DNA of 17,940 bases from positions 1 to 17,940 of the forward strand of contig JAIFTM010000001.1 of assembly GCA_019661745.1 (NCBI GenBank), written 5' to 3'. This DNA comes from Mollicutes bacterium PWAP (lineage in GTDB: Bacteria > Bacillota_I > Bacilli_A > Mycoplasmatales > Metamycoplasmataceae). The first letter of the stretch is position 1. Each line of letters starts with the position of its first letter. Positions 1 through 7,138 of this stretch are shown in pieces. The notes under the pieces were generated by a model. That model saw nothing but the letters and a program-made list of their open reading frames with translations. It did no database searches and had not been told where the DNA came from. The position numbers were made by a program, and so were the translations under genes.

Positions 1-417
1 TAAGAAGATTTTTTTTAAATGGTTTAGATGTTCAAAAATAGATAAATTAGAAAGTTTAGATAATTGTTCTACATTTTTAAATTTATCAAAATTAGTTAGT
101 TTGTCTCCTCCAATAATAAAAAATAATTCATTTGGATGTTTTGAAAAAAATTTTACTGTGTCAATAGAATAACTCACTCCTTTTCTTTTAATCTCAAAGT
201 CACTTAATTCCATTTTTTCTTCATTAGATATTGCTAAATTTATCATTTTCATTCTATGTTTATCATTGCCAGGTTTAAAATTCTTTCTATCATTTCTTTT
301 ATAAAAAGGAATAAAAATAAATTTATCTAAATTTAAATGATCGATTGCTTCTTTTGCAAGATTAATATCTTTTTTTGTGATTGGATTGAAAGACCCACCA
401 AATAATCCTATTTTCAT
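1..417 (-). CDS. nadD: nicotinate-nucleotide adenylyltransferase, N-terminal part (3' end outside window)
   Basis: Transfers AMP from ATP to nicotinate mononucleotide to make deamido-NAD in cytosolic NAD synthesis. The visible 139 codons match the N-terminal nucleotidyltransferase fold: MKIGLFGGSFNPIT at residues 1-14, KHRMKMINLAI near 54-64, GVSYSIDT near 80-87, and FFIIGGDKL near 99-107, all in the order seen in NadD. No stop occurs before the window edge, so the C-terminus (and any HD domain of the kind fused to NadD in some mycoplasmas) is not visible. One oddity: the family active-site motif (H/T)xGH reads TKKD here, with Lys-Asp where Gly-His is expected. The start is the only ATG that gives the Gly-rich loop at the very N-terminus; a TATAAT box lies 7 bases upstream, so the mRNA may be leaderless. 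Family assignment is good; catalytic competence is open. Confidence 0.85.
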   Translation of the reverse strand, partial: MKIGLFGGSFNPITKKDINLAKEAIDHLNLDKFIFIPFYKRNDRKNFKPGNDKHRMKMINLAISNEEKMELSDFEIKRKGVSYSIDTVKFFSKHPNELFFIIGGDKLTNFDKFKNVEQLSKLSNLSIFEHLNHLKKIFL

Positions 418-424
418 ATTAAAT

Positions 425-430
425 ATTATA
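425..430 (-). promoter_or_regulatory. -10 box of nadD, apparently leaderless
   Basis: A perfect TATAAT on the minus strand ends 7 bases before the nadD ATG, which would put the transcription start at or beside the start codon. No Shine-Dalgarno sequence is present and the -35 region is poor. Leaderless messages are common in mycoplasmas. Confidence 0.55.
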
Positions 431-441
431 CGATGTAAATA

Positions 442-465
442 AAAAATACCATAACTGGTATTTTT
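442..465 (-). terminator. hairpin after tRNA-Ala
   Basis: AAAAATACC and GGTATTTTT form a perfect 9-bp stem around a 6-base loop, 15 bases past the tRNA-Ala 3' end. In minus-strand reading the stem runs into a T-containing tract, so it probably ends the tRNA transcript. It also sits just upstream of the nadD -10 box. Confidence 0.6.
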
Positions 466-479
466 GGTGATTTAACATT

Positions 480-556
480 TGGTGGAGAGGAAGGGACTTG
501 AACCCTCTACCTCCTGCGTGCAAGGCAGGCGCTCTAGCCAGGTGAGCTACCCCCCC
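480..556 (-). tRNA. tRNA-Ala (anticodon UGC)
   Basis: A 77-base cloverleaf with encoded CCA. The acceptor arm is seven G's paired with CCTCTCC (two G-U pairs). The anticodon stem CCTGC/GCAGG closes the loop CTTGCAC, giving UGC, and the T arm carries TTCAAGT. It lies second in a tRNA-Ile / tRNA-Ala pair in the same orientation. Confidence 0.95.
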
Positions 557-562
557 TAATGG

Positions 563-586
563 TATTTGGTTATAAAAAACCAAATA
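563..586 (-). repeat. inverted repeat between the two tRNAs
   Basis: TATTTGGTT and AACCAAATA form a perfect 9-bp stem with a 6-base loop in the 32-base spacer between tRNA-Ile and tRNA-Ala. No run of T follows it in minus-strand reading, so it is more likely a processing structure or a weak attenuator than a terminator. Confidence 0.45.
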
Positions 587-588
587 TA

Positions 589-665
589 TGGTGCGAACGA
601 ATGGACTCGAACCATCGACCTCACGATTATCAGTCGTGTGCTCTAACCAACTGAGCTACGCTCGC
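589..665 (-). tRNA. tRNA-Ile (anticodon GAU)
   Basis: A 77-base cloverleaf with encoded CCA. The 5' end is GCGAGCG, the D arm contains AGCTCAGTTGGTTAGAGC, the anticodon loop is CTGATAA (GAU), and the T loop is TTCGAGT. It is the first gene of the tRNA pair. Confidence 0.95.
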
Positions 666-683
666 AAATACTTTTGCTAATAA

Positions 684-689
684 ATTATA
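684..689 (-). promoter_or_regulatory. -10 box of the tRNA-Ile/tRNA-Ala operon
   Basis: A perfect TATAAT on the minus strand lies 18 bases before the tRNA-Ile 5' end. The -35 region is AT-rich with no clear consensus (TTTAGA about 15 bases further upstream is the best candidate). Confidence 0.5.
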
Positions 690-763
690 TATAAAAATTA
701 AACATCTAAAAAAAGAATTAACCTTTATTTAAGCAAAATATTTTTTTTCTCAATTAATATAAG

Positions 764-788
764 AAAATCACCAAAAAATGGTGATTTT
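764..788 (-). terminator. terminator of the rplM-rpsI operon
   Basis: AAAATCACC and GGTGATTTT form a perfect 9-bp stem with a 7-base loop, 14 bases after the rpsI stop codon. The descending arm ends in a T run in minus-strand reading. Confidence 0.75.
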
Positions 789-802
789 AAATTAAAAAAT
801 AA

Positions 803-1192
803 TTAACGTTTTGAGAATTGTTTTGATTTTCTGGCTTTTTTAAGTCCAGGTTTTTTACGTTCTTTAATTCTAGCATCTCTAGTTAGCATACCATTCTTTT
901 TAAGAATAGGTCTGTAATCAGCGCTAATTTTTAGTAGAGCTCTAGCAATGCCTAGTCTAATAGCTTGGGCTTGACCTGCAAGGCCACCACCTCTAACATT
1001 AACTCTAATATCAAACTGCACACCTGTTTCAGTCATAACTAAAGGTTGTTTGGCATCTTTAATTAAAAGATCATTCATTAAATAATCTTTACTTTCTCTA
1101 CCATTTATCAAAAAATTTCCTTTACCTTTAATTAGTATAACTCTAGCTGTAGAAGATTTTCTTCTTCCAAGCCCTCTATATTGATCTTTCAT
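803..1192 (-). CDS. rpsI: 30S ribosomal protein S9
   Basis: Structural protein of the small ribosomal subunit whose C-terminal tail reaches the P-site tRNA. The 129 codons match S9 end to end: [14 protein letters not shown] near the start, the GRESKDYL segment, [21 protein letters not shown] in the middle (residues about 66-86), and a Lys/Arg-rich tail ending KSKQFSKR, a form of the family's conserved SKR ending. The ATG overlaps the last base of the rplM stop codon (TAATG), so the two are translationally coupled, as expected for the conserved rplM-rpsI pair. Length and sequence look ordinary. Confidence 0.97.
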   Translation of the reverse strand: MKDQYRGLGRRKSSTARVILIKGKGNFLINGRESKDYLMNDLLIKDAKQPLVMTETGVQFDIRVNVRGGGLAGQAQAIRLGIARALLKISADYRPILKKNGMLTRDARIKERKKPGLKKARKSKQFSKR

Positions 1193-1626
1193 TATTTAAC
1201 CTCTAATTTTTCTAGCTTTTGTGCTTGTTGTTTGTGGTCTTCGCCTGCATAAACAAATAGGTTTCTTCTTTGTTTGTCACCTAATTTATTGTGAGGAAGC
1301 ATACCATAGATAGCCTTTTCAACAATTGCAGTTGGGTTTTTCTTTCTAAGAGTTGCGGCATTCCTAGTTTTAAGTCCACCAGGATAACCTGAGTGTGAAT
1401 AATATAATTTATTTTCTTCTTTGTTTGCTGTAAGAACTGCTTTTTCAGCATTAATAATTACAACATTATCTCCCATATCAACATGTGGAGTAAATGTAGG
1501 TTTATGTTTACCTCTAAGTACTGAAGCAACTTTAGCGGCTAGTTTACCAACTATAATTCCTTCGGCATCAACGATAAATCAATTTTTTTCTACTTCTTTG
1601 TGTTTAATCATAGTAGTTTGTCTCAT
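1192..1626 (-). CDS. rplM: 50S ribosomal protein L13
   Basis: Early-assembly protein of the large ribosomal subunit. The full reading is 144 codons beginning [16 protein letters not shown]. The Trp codon at residue 16 is TGA, which would truncate the gene under the standard code; this is one of the clearest signs of genetic code 4 here. Family landmarks follow: [39 protein letters not shown] and the C-terminal [27 protein letters not shown]. The start is supported by AAAGGAG 7 bases upstream. It is the first gene of the rplM-rpsI operon and overlaps rpsI by one base. Confidence 0.97.
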
Positions 1627-1702
1627 GATAAATCTCCTTTTATAAATTTCATTTAGCTCTATTAAAAAAAATTACGGGACTTTCCTTATTAGTGCTTATT
1701 TT

Positions 1703-1708
1703 ATTATA
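1703..1708 (-). promoter_or_regulatory. -10 box of the rplM-rpsI operon
   Basis: TATAAT on the minus strand gives a leader of roughly 70 bases before the rplM start. The -35 region (ATATAC at consensus spacing) is weak. Some Firmicutes carry an L13 autoregulatory leader in this position; I cannot show its structure here. Confidence 0.5.
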
Positions 1709-1734
1709 TAACAACTTTTATTATTGTATATTTA

Positions 1735-1808
1735 AAAAATGGCATAAAAAAAATATATTATTTGATTTTAATGGTATTTTTAAAGTATTGTAAATTAATG
1801 CCATTTTT
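1735..1808 (-). terminator. long-loop inverted repeat at the 3' end of the lipoprotein gene
   Basis: AAAAATGGCAT (1735-1745) and ATGCCATTTTT (1798-1808) are perfect 11-base inverted arms separated by 52 bases, which hold the last codons and stop of the lipoprotein gene. In minus-strand reading the second arm is followed by a T run. The loop is long for an intrinsic terminator, so the role is tentative; no better terminator is seen for this gene. Confidence 0.3.
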
Positions 1809-2288
1809 CTTTAAATTAAAAGCATCGGATATATATTCATCAATCATTTTTTGAGTTTCATTATTTACTCCTGAAACTTTTAAATCAAATGCATTGTCTT
1901 GATGTCATTCATTACCATTTGTATCTATAATTTTTACAGAAATTCTTTCTAATTGTGGCACAACTATATCTTGTAAAGAATCATATGATCCTCAATCTTT
2001 ATTTGTTATATAAGTATTTCCATCTTTTGTTTTTAATAAAAAATAAATAGATTGCATAGCTTTTATAATCATTTCTTTAGCTTCGGAATAATATATTTTT
2101 TTAGAAAAATCTAATTTCAATCCTAAAGTTTGATAAATTTTTTCATTACCATTTGAATCAATTTCATTATGTAATCTCATTTTATTATTACCAAATTCAT
2201 GAGCATCACTACATCCTACAAGAATAATAGATGAAGAAAATATAGGTAATAAACATAATTTATTTAATATTTTATTTCTTTTTTTCAT
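1758..2288 (-). CDS. lipoprotein of unknown function
   Basis: Predicted surface lipoprotein of 176 residues. The N-terminus MKKRNKILNKLC is a positively charged n-region followed by a hydrophobic stretch and the lipobox LVGC, so signal peptidase II would cleave before Cys26. The rest is hydrophilic, with segments such as RLHNEIDSNGNEKIYQ, KTKDGNTYITNKDWGS, and RISVKIIDTNGNEWHQD; the repeated DxNGNE element (twice) suggests two related strands or half-repeats. Two TGA codons are read as Trp, and the protein continues about 78 residues past the first one. I do not recognise the family. It is a single-gene unit: its own TATAAT lies 10 bases upstream, and the neighbour upstream ends in a terminator. 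Surface lipoproteins of mycoplasmas often diverge fast, so homologs may be hard to find. Confidence 0.75.
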
Positions 2289-2297
2289 ATTGAATTT

Positions 2298-2303
2298 ATT
2301 ATA
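2298..2303 (-). promoter_or_regulatory. -10 box of the lipoprotein gene, near-leaderless
   Basis: TATAAT on the minus strand ends 9 bases before the ATG, leaving a leader of only a few bases and no room for a Shine-Dalgarno sequence. Confidence 0.45.
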
Positions 2304-2322
2304 TTGATTTTAAAAATAAAAA

Positions 2323-2340
2323 TTTGGAAAAAATTCCAAA
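2323..2340 (-). terminator. terminator of the marR-gapN/reductase operon
   Basis: TTTGGAA and TTCCAAA form a 7-bp stem with a 4-base loop, followed in minus-strand reading by a long T-rich tract (TTTTTATTTTT). It lies 17 bases after the reductase stop. Confidence 0.65.
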
Positions 2341-2356
2341 ATTTTAAAATTAAAAA

Positions 2357-4753
2357 TTATTTTTTTCTCATATCCATTAATAATTTTATGTATTCTTGAT
2401 CATTTTTTTTATTTCCTAAACGAACACCTTTTAATTTAAGATCATCAGTAAAAGACATTGATCTAAACATAGCAGTATTTTCTAAATAATAATTGTAATC
2501 TGTTTTATTCATAGAATTAAGTTTTTTATAGTCATCTTTATCTAAATGAACTTTAAGTAAATCTAAATTAGAAATAACTCTTGAAGCTTTTGAAGATTTA
2601 GGTAAAACTACATAACCAGCATCTAAAATGTATTTTTGAAGTATATTAGCAGGAGTTGTATTATGTTTTGCTGAAATAGCATCAATTGTTTTTATTTCAT
2701 CTTTTGTTAAAGCGGAATCTTTATATCAAAAATTAGGATTATAGTAAGGTCTTATAGAAGAATATCCCATAAGATTAATACCTTTTTCTTTACAAAAAAT
2801 TTCTATTTTTTTAATTCTTTGAATAACTGAGGCAATAATTTGTAAATCAGAAGGATATTCTCCAGTTTGTTCTTTAATATATTCTATTTCTTCAATAGTG
2901 AAGTTTGAAACTCCAACAAATCTAACAAGACCATTATCTCTTGCTCTCATAGCTTCTTTATAAGCAATTAGATTTTCTTCATTACCACATGAAGAATGTA
3001 AAAGAATAGTATCTAAAAAAGTAGTATTTAAGTGCTCTATTGATTTTTCAATTGATTTATATGTATTATATTTATAATTCAAAGAATGAATTTTAGTTGT
3101 TATTCAAAAATCTTCTCTTTTAACATTGGATTTTGGTCAAGAAAGTCCAATTAATTCTTCATTAAAATAAAATTGTGCAGTATCAATGTGTTTATATCCA
3201 TTATTTAGAGCTGCAACAATTGTTTCTTCAACTTGCTTGGGATCGTTTATTTCTCATGTACCTAAAGCAACTTTAGGCATATTTTTTATATTTGTTTTAA
3301 TCATAATATTTTTTTCCTTTTCTTTTTTATATTTTATTTTATTTATAATAATTGGTTTTACTCTACTCATTGATAGTAAAGCTTCTTTTATGCCTTGAGT
3401 TCCAAAACCAGAATTTTTAACACCTAAAAAAGGTAAAATATCAGGTCCTCTAGAACTACTTCTATTTAAATTTACTGTACCTGTTTCCATTTGAACGGCA
3501 ATTTCAAAAAATTCTTCATCATTTTCAGTGAAAACAGAACCTTGCAATCCATAACTACTTTTATTGTGAATTTTAATCGCTTCTCCCAATTCTTTAAATC
3601 TTATTATTGGAAGAATAGGTGCAAATGGTTCTTCTCAAGCCAACTTCATATCTTCTGTAATAAAATCAATTAATATTGGATCAACTAAAGTAAATTTTCT
3701 TCTACCACCATTTAAAATAGTGGCTCCTTTTTCTTTTGCATCATTCATTAATGAAATAGTATTTTTAGCTGTTCATTCATCAATTAAAGGAGTAACCATG
3801 TTTTCTTTTGTAGCAGTACCGACGGAAATCTTTGATACTTCTTCACTTAATCTTTTTGAAAGTTCATCGGCAATAGCTTCATCAACTAAAACCCTTTTTA
3901 TTGCTGTACATCTTTGACCAGAATAAGAGTATGCGCCTTTAATAATTTCTTTAACAGTTAAATCTAAATTCGCATTTTTAGTGACAATAGCAGCATCTTT
4001 GCCACCAAGTTCTAAAACTAATGGAATCATTGAAGTTTTTTCACTAATTCCAATACCAACTCTTTCTCCACCAGTAAAACTAATCATATTAACTTCTTCA
4101 TGTTCTACAATAACATCGCCAATTTTGCTTCCTCTACCTGTTACATAGTTAAAAGTACCTTTAGGAAAACCTGCTTTATCAAAAAGTTCAGCTACAATAG
4201 CGCCACTCAATGAACCTTGTGTTGCGCTTTTTGCAATAACTGTATTTCCAACTAAAAGAGCAGGGGCAATTTTAGCAAGCGAAAGATTAACTGGATAGTT
4301 AAATGGACTAATTGCCACAACAACACCAAGACTTTCTCTTGTTAAATGAACTTCTTTCCCTTCAATTTTATGAATAGAAGAGTCAACTATTTCATAGTTT
4401 TCTTCAAATTCAATGTATTCTTCAATAGTTTGACTTATGTAATAAACCGTTCTTCTAACTTCACTAAGACTACTTGACTTTGGTTTGGCAATCTCTAGAA
4501 TCATAGCATCAGCAATTCTATCTTCATTTTCTTCTAATAAAGAAACAAATTTTTTCATAAAAACAATTCTATCTTTGTATGTATAAAATTTTCATTTTTT
4601 ATAAGCTTTTCTTGCACTTTTAAATGCAAAATCAATTTCTTCTTTTGTTAAAGAAGGCACTGTTCCTGCAACTTTACCAGTTTCGGGATTCATAATTTCT
4701 AATTTTTCTTTTTTATCAATGAATTTTCCATTAATATATGCTTTTAATTCCAT
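2357..4753 (-). CDS. gapN: GapN-type aldehyde dehydrogenase read through into an aldo/keto reductase (798-codon frame)
   Basis: Residues 1 to about 475 match non-phosphorylating, NADP-dependent glyceraldehyde-3-phosphate dehydrogenase (GapN), which oxidises glyceraldehyde 3-phosphate to 3-phosphoglycerate with NADPH formation. Visible landmarks are SPFNYPVNLSLAKIAPAL (Asn152), LVLELGGKDAA (Glu248) and GQRCTAIKRVLV (catalytic Cys282), at almost the numbering of streptococcal GapN. Residues 484-798 are a complete aldo/keto reductase with tetrad Asp524, Tyr529, Lys554 and His586, then FVGVSNF and LPKSSK, plus a C-terminal tail of about 50 residues. There is no stop codon between the two: the GapN end (VKPIIINK) runs through a short Lys/Glu linker into the reductase Met484. 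That Met also has its own Shine-Dalgarno sequence. The frame could therefore be a true fusion or two cistrons that lost a stop. AGGAG precedes the GapN ATG. It follows a MarR-type gene by 9 bases. Confidence 0.85.
3302..3321 (-). promoter_or_regulatory. internal ribosome binding site and ATG for the reductase half
   Basis: In minus-strand reading AAAAGG lies about 11 bases before an ATG (3302-3304) that sits exactly at the start of the aldo/keto reductase homology. The same bases encode the Lys/Glu-rich linker of the read-through protein. This is what a normal intercistronic start would look like, so independent initiation of the reductase is plausible even if the upstream frame stays open. 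Confidence 0.5.
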
Positions 4754-4762
4754 ATTATTCTC

Positions 4763-5068
4763 CTATTTCAATAAATCTAAACCCTTTTGAGAAAGTTTGA
4801 TTAAGGTAATTCTTTTGTCATTTATATTTTTTTTCTTAATAGCGAAACCTTTTTTAACTAATGAATTTGAAATTGTTGTAACCTTAACTTTAATAGAATT
4901 GATTTCACCACCGTATCCATCTAAAATTATTTGAACCATTTCATTCATTTTTAATTCTTTAGCTTTTAAAGTAAAAATAGCCATCAATTCTTCAAATGTT
5001 AAATTGTTTTTATAAGCAATTTTTACATATTTACTTTTTATATTTATAAATTTTTCAAAATCTTTCAT
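4763..5068 (-). CDS. MarR-type winged-helix regulator
   Basis: Predicted dimeric DNA-binding repressor of 101 residues. The C-terminal half reads as a winged helix: SIKVKVTTISNSLVKKGFAIKKK (helix-turn-helix with recognition helix) followed by the wing NDKRITLIKLSQKGLDLL, which carries the family's Asp-Lys-Arg and the helix LSQKG. The N-terminal half (FEKFINIKSKYVKIAYKNNLTFEELMAIFTL) is helical but short compared with typical MarR proteins of about 140 residues, so this is a compact form. An AGGTG sits 4 bases from the ATG. It is the first gene of an operon with the GapN/reductase frame and most likely controls that operon, perhaps in response to aldehydes or redox stress; this last point is inference from position alone. 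Confidence 0.75.
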   Translation of the reverse strand: MKDFEKFINIKSKYVKIAYKNNLTFEELMAIFTLKAKELKMNEMVQIILDGYGGEINSIKVKVTTISNSLVKKGFAIKKKNINDKRITLIKLSQKGLDLLK

Positions 5069-5088
5069 TTTTCACCTAAATCAAAATT

Positions 5089-5094
5089 ATTATA
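5089..5094 (-). promoter_or_regulatory. -10 box of the marR-gapN operon
   Basis: TATAAT on the minus strand, 20 bases before the MarR-type ATG, giving a leader of about 14 bases that includes the AGGTG ribosome site. No clear -35 box. Confidence 0.5.
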
Positions 5095-5147
5095 AATTAA
5101 AAAACATAAGAAATATTAATTATTTTTTCTTAATAGTAATTACAAAA

Positions 5148-5168
5148 CAAACAATTGATAATTGTTTG
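5148..5168 (-). terminator. terminator after the ROK pseudogene
   Basis: CAAACAATT and AATTGTTTG form a perfect 9-bp stem with a 3-base loop, immediately after the ROK stop codon and followed by TTTTG in minus-strand reading. It closes the EIIB-RpiR-ROK operon. Confidence 0.75.
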
Positions 5169-5170
5169 GA

Positions 5171-6039
5171 TTATTTAACAAATTCAGCGGCTCCTAAAAT
5201 CCCTGCTGAATTTCCGCTAATTGCAAGATTTATAGAAATATTTTCATACAATAAAAGGAAGAAGTTTTCTTTTGAGTTGTTTTTTAATAATATTAACTAA
5301 AATAGTACCGTCATTTGAAGGCCCACCGCCAATAATTATATTATTTATATTCATTGAAAAAATCATTGTAGTAATATGATTGATTAAATATTGCAAGCTA
5401 TCTTAAAGTATTTTAATAAATTCTTTTTCTTTTTTCAATTCAATTAAATTATATTTTCTTATATCTTCTTTTAAAGAGAAATTAATTCCGGCATTTTTAA
5501 TTTTATTTTGAATATTAATTGCACTTGCTTCAGCTTCAATACAACCATTTAATCCACAATTTAATTTTTTTTAATCCAAAAATTTCTCCATGACCCAATT
5601 CGCCTGCAAAATCATTTTCTCCTTCAATTAATTTTCCATCAATAATAATACCACCACCAATACCTGCCCCGAGTGTATACATAATTAAATTATTTTTTCT
5701 TTGTAAGTATTTTTCAGCTAAAGCAGCGGCATTTGCATCATTAATAACGCTAATTTTTTTATTATTATATTTCGATATTTATTTTTTTACGTCAAAATTT
5801 TCTAAACCTAAGTTTACAGAAAAAGTTATTTTTTTTGTTTTATTATCTACAAAACCTCGAATAGTAATGCTAATCTCCGTATATTCATTTTCTTTTATTT
5901 GTAAATTTTTAAAAATATTGCCAAAAATATTTTCTTTTACAGTTGGGATCGTATGATGTTTTTCAATAGTTCCATTTGTTTTAACAATTCCAATTTTAGA
6001 GTAAGTTCCACCTAAATCAATTACTAAAATTTTTCTCAC
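5171..6039 (-). pseudogene. ROK-family sugar kinase, broken
   Basis: Remnant of a ROK kinase (glucokinase / N-acetylhexosamine kinase type) that would phosphorylate a free sugar in the cytosol. The start is taken as GTG with AAGGAGG upstream, giving MRKILVIDLGGTYSKIGIV, the ATP-binding loop of the family. Further pieces in order are INDANAAALAEKY, LGAGIGGGIIIDGKLI, FAGELGHGEIF, the zinc/ROK signature NCGLNGCIEA, IIIGGGPS, and AISGNSAGILGAAEFVK. They are split by an in-frame TAA at 5779-5781, a one-base frameshift at an A8 run (5565-5572), a second in-frame TAA (5403-5405) and another frameshift near 5243-5252. It is the last gene of the EIIB-RpiR operon, so its substrate was probably the hexose released from the imported disaccharide. 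Clearly inactive as read. Confidence 0.88.
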
Positions 6040-6141
6040 AATATTTATTCTATTCCTCCTTGAAGTAAGTAATACAAAATAAATTCTTAAAAATTTTATC
6101 ATTTCAAGGTTTGCATCAATTTCTATTGAAAAATCACTTGT

Positions 6142-6678
6142 TTAAGGCATTTTAATAATTTTAGCTTCTTTAAATTTTTTAACAACGCCTATATTAGTTG
6201 CATCTGTAGTCAATAGAAAGTCTTTTTCTTGTATCCCATTTATAGAAATATATTTTTCTACAGTTAGAGATTCCATTGTTCTTGAAATAAAAAATGTTTT
6301 ATAGTTATATTTTTTAATATCATTTAATTTTGAGACCAATATAACTTTATATCTATTTATTTTTAGTAATTCTTTTAAAAAGCAAGCGGTAGGACTACAA
6401 CTTTTTGATGTAACAATAATTATATTTTCATCTTTAGATTGATTTATTAAATTTAAATATTCTTTTGTTTTATTGAAATTTGCTTGCATCGATTTATTTA
6501 TTGAAGATATAAGATTTCCAAAATTATCAAAACCTTTTCTTCTACAATAGCGACTAATGGTTACATTACTAATCCCAGTTTCCAAAGAAACTTGTTTCAT
6601 GATTTCTATAAGTTTATTATTCTCAATACTACTTTTAAAATATTTGGATAATTTAATATCATTTTCATTTTTTGACAT
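6142..6678 (-). CDS. RpiR-type transcriptional regulator, short form
   Basis: DNA-binding protein of 178 residues with the two-part RpiR layout. Residues about 25-60 form the helix-turn-helix: MKQVSLETGISNVTISRYCRRKGFDNFG matches the family pattern of a Ser/Thr-Ile-Ser-Arg-Phe/Tyr-Cys recognition helix followed by KxGFxxF. The rest resembles a reduced SIS (sugar isomerase) domain, with strands ENIIIVTSKS and YKVILVSK; SIS domains of this family normally bind a sugar phosphate. RpiR proteins usually have about 280 residues, so the effector part is trimmed or degenerate. It lies between EIIB and the ROK remnant, 82 bases after the EIIB stop. It is the best candidate for the protein that binds the repeated TGAAAATATTTTCA sites in this window. 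There is no strong Shine-Dalgarno sequence. Confidence 0.78.
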   Translation of the reverse strand: MSKNENDIKLSKYFKSSIENNKLIEIMKQVSLETGISNVTISRYCRRKGFDNFGNLISSINKSMQANFNKTKEYLNLINQSKDENIIIVTSKSCSPTACFLKELLKINRYKVILVSKLNDIKKYNYKTFFISRTMESLTVEKYISINGIQEKDFLLTTDATNIGVVKKFKEAKIIKMP

Positions 6679-6760
6679 TTTTTCTACTTTTTTTAATTAT
6701 ATAAAGTTAAATAAAAGCCATCTTATAATGATATCTTAATAAGTTTTATTTTCCTAATAA

Positions 6761-7054
6761 TTATTTTGCAGTTGCAATAACTTTTTCAGAATTAGCTAAA
6801 GCATATGCAGCAGGTTCAATAACAACAACCGGTATTTTTCTAGCCACTAATTCTTCAAATTCTTCTTGTAAATAAGAAACTTGTGGTCCTAACATAAAAA
6901 TTTCAAATTCGTTAACCATTCCTTTTGCCGTTTCGGAACCATGAGGTTCAACTCTACCAGTCATCCCATTTTTTTTATAATAATTTTCAATTGATCTTTC
7001 TAACATTAATGTTGACATCCCTGCTGAACAAGCTAATAAAATATTTAATTCCAT
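6761..7054 (-). CDS. PTS lactose/cellobiose-family EIIB
   Basis: Cytosolic phosphocarrier of 97 residues that passes phosphate from EIIA to the sugar during uptake through EIIC. The N-terminus MELNILLACSAGMSTLML is the phosphocysteine loop of the lactose/cellobiose (chitobiose) EIIB family, with the active-site Cys at position 9. FEIFMLGPQVSYL and IPVVVIEPAAYALAN are the following strands in the usual order. Full length and undamaged, with AAAGGAG 8 bases before ATG. It is the first gene of the operon EIIB-RpiR-ROK and is preceded by two copies of the regulon palindrome. Its partners EIIA and EIIC in this window are both broken, so as sequenced it has no intact cognate permease here. The exact sugar (cellobiose, chitobiose or another beta-disaccharide) cannot be told from EIIB. 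Confidence 0.92.
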   Translation of the reverse strand: MELNILLACSAGMSTLMLERSIENYYKKNGMTGRVEPHGSETAKGMVNEFEIFMLGPQVSYLQEEFEELVARKIPVVVIEPAAYALANSEKVIATAK

Positions 7055-7078
7055 TATTTTTTCTCCTTTATTTTAATA

Positions 7079-7138
7079 TGAAAATTATTTCACTTTTATA
7101 ATTCCTTTTTAAAAAGTGAAAATATTTTCACTTTTTAA
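7079..7138 (-). promoter_or_regulatory. double operator and promoter of the EIIB operon
   Basis: The outer site is a perfect 30-bp palindrome (7109-7138) centred on the core TGAAAATATTTTCA (7117-7130). The inner site (7079-7092) is an imperfect copy, TGAAAATTATTTCA. Between them in minus-strand reading lies TATAAA (7095-7100), a plausible -10 box, so one site overlaps the -35 region and the other covers the transcription start. Centre-to-centre distance is 38 bases. The layout is that of a repressor acting through two dimers. The outer palindrome also contains the stop codon of the GH1 gene (7135-7137). Confidence 0.7.

Noticed and set aside
1421..1645. Open frame on the plus strand opposite rplM
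   Set aside because: It lies wholly antisense to rplM, which matches L13 end to end; no ribosome site or family resemblance.
1627..1702. Possible L13 autoregulatory leader RNA
   Set aside because: The roughly 70-base leader is AT-rich and I could not build a convincing structure matching the Firmicutes element.
5171..6039. Treating the first 87 codons of the ROK gene as a functional short protein
   Set aside because: It stops in the middle of the first kinase lobe, and the remaining family motifs follow directly downstream in broken frames.
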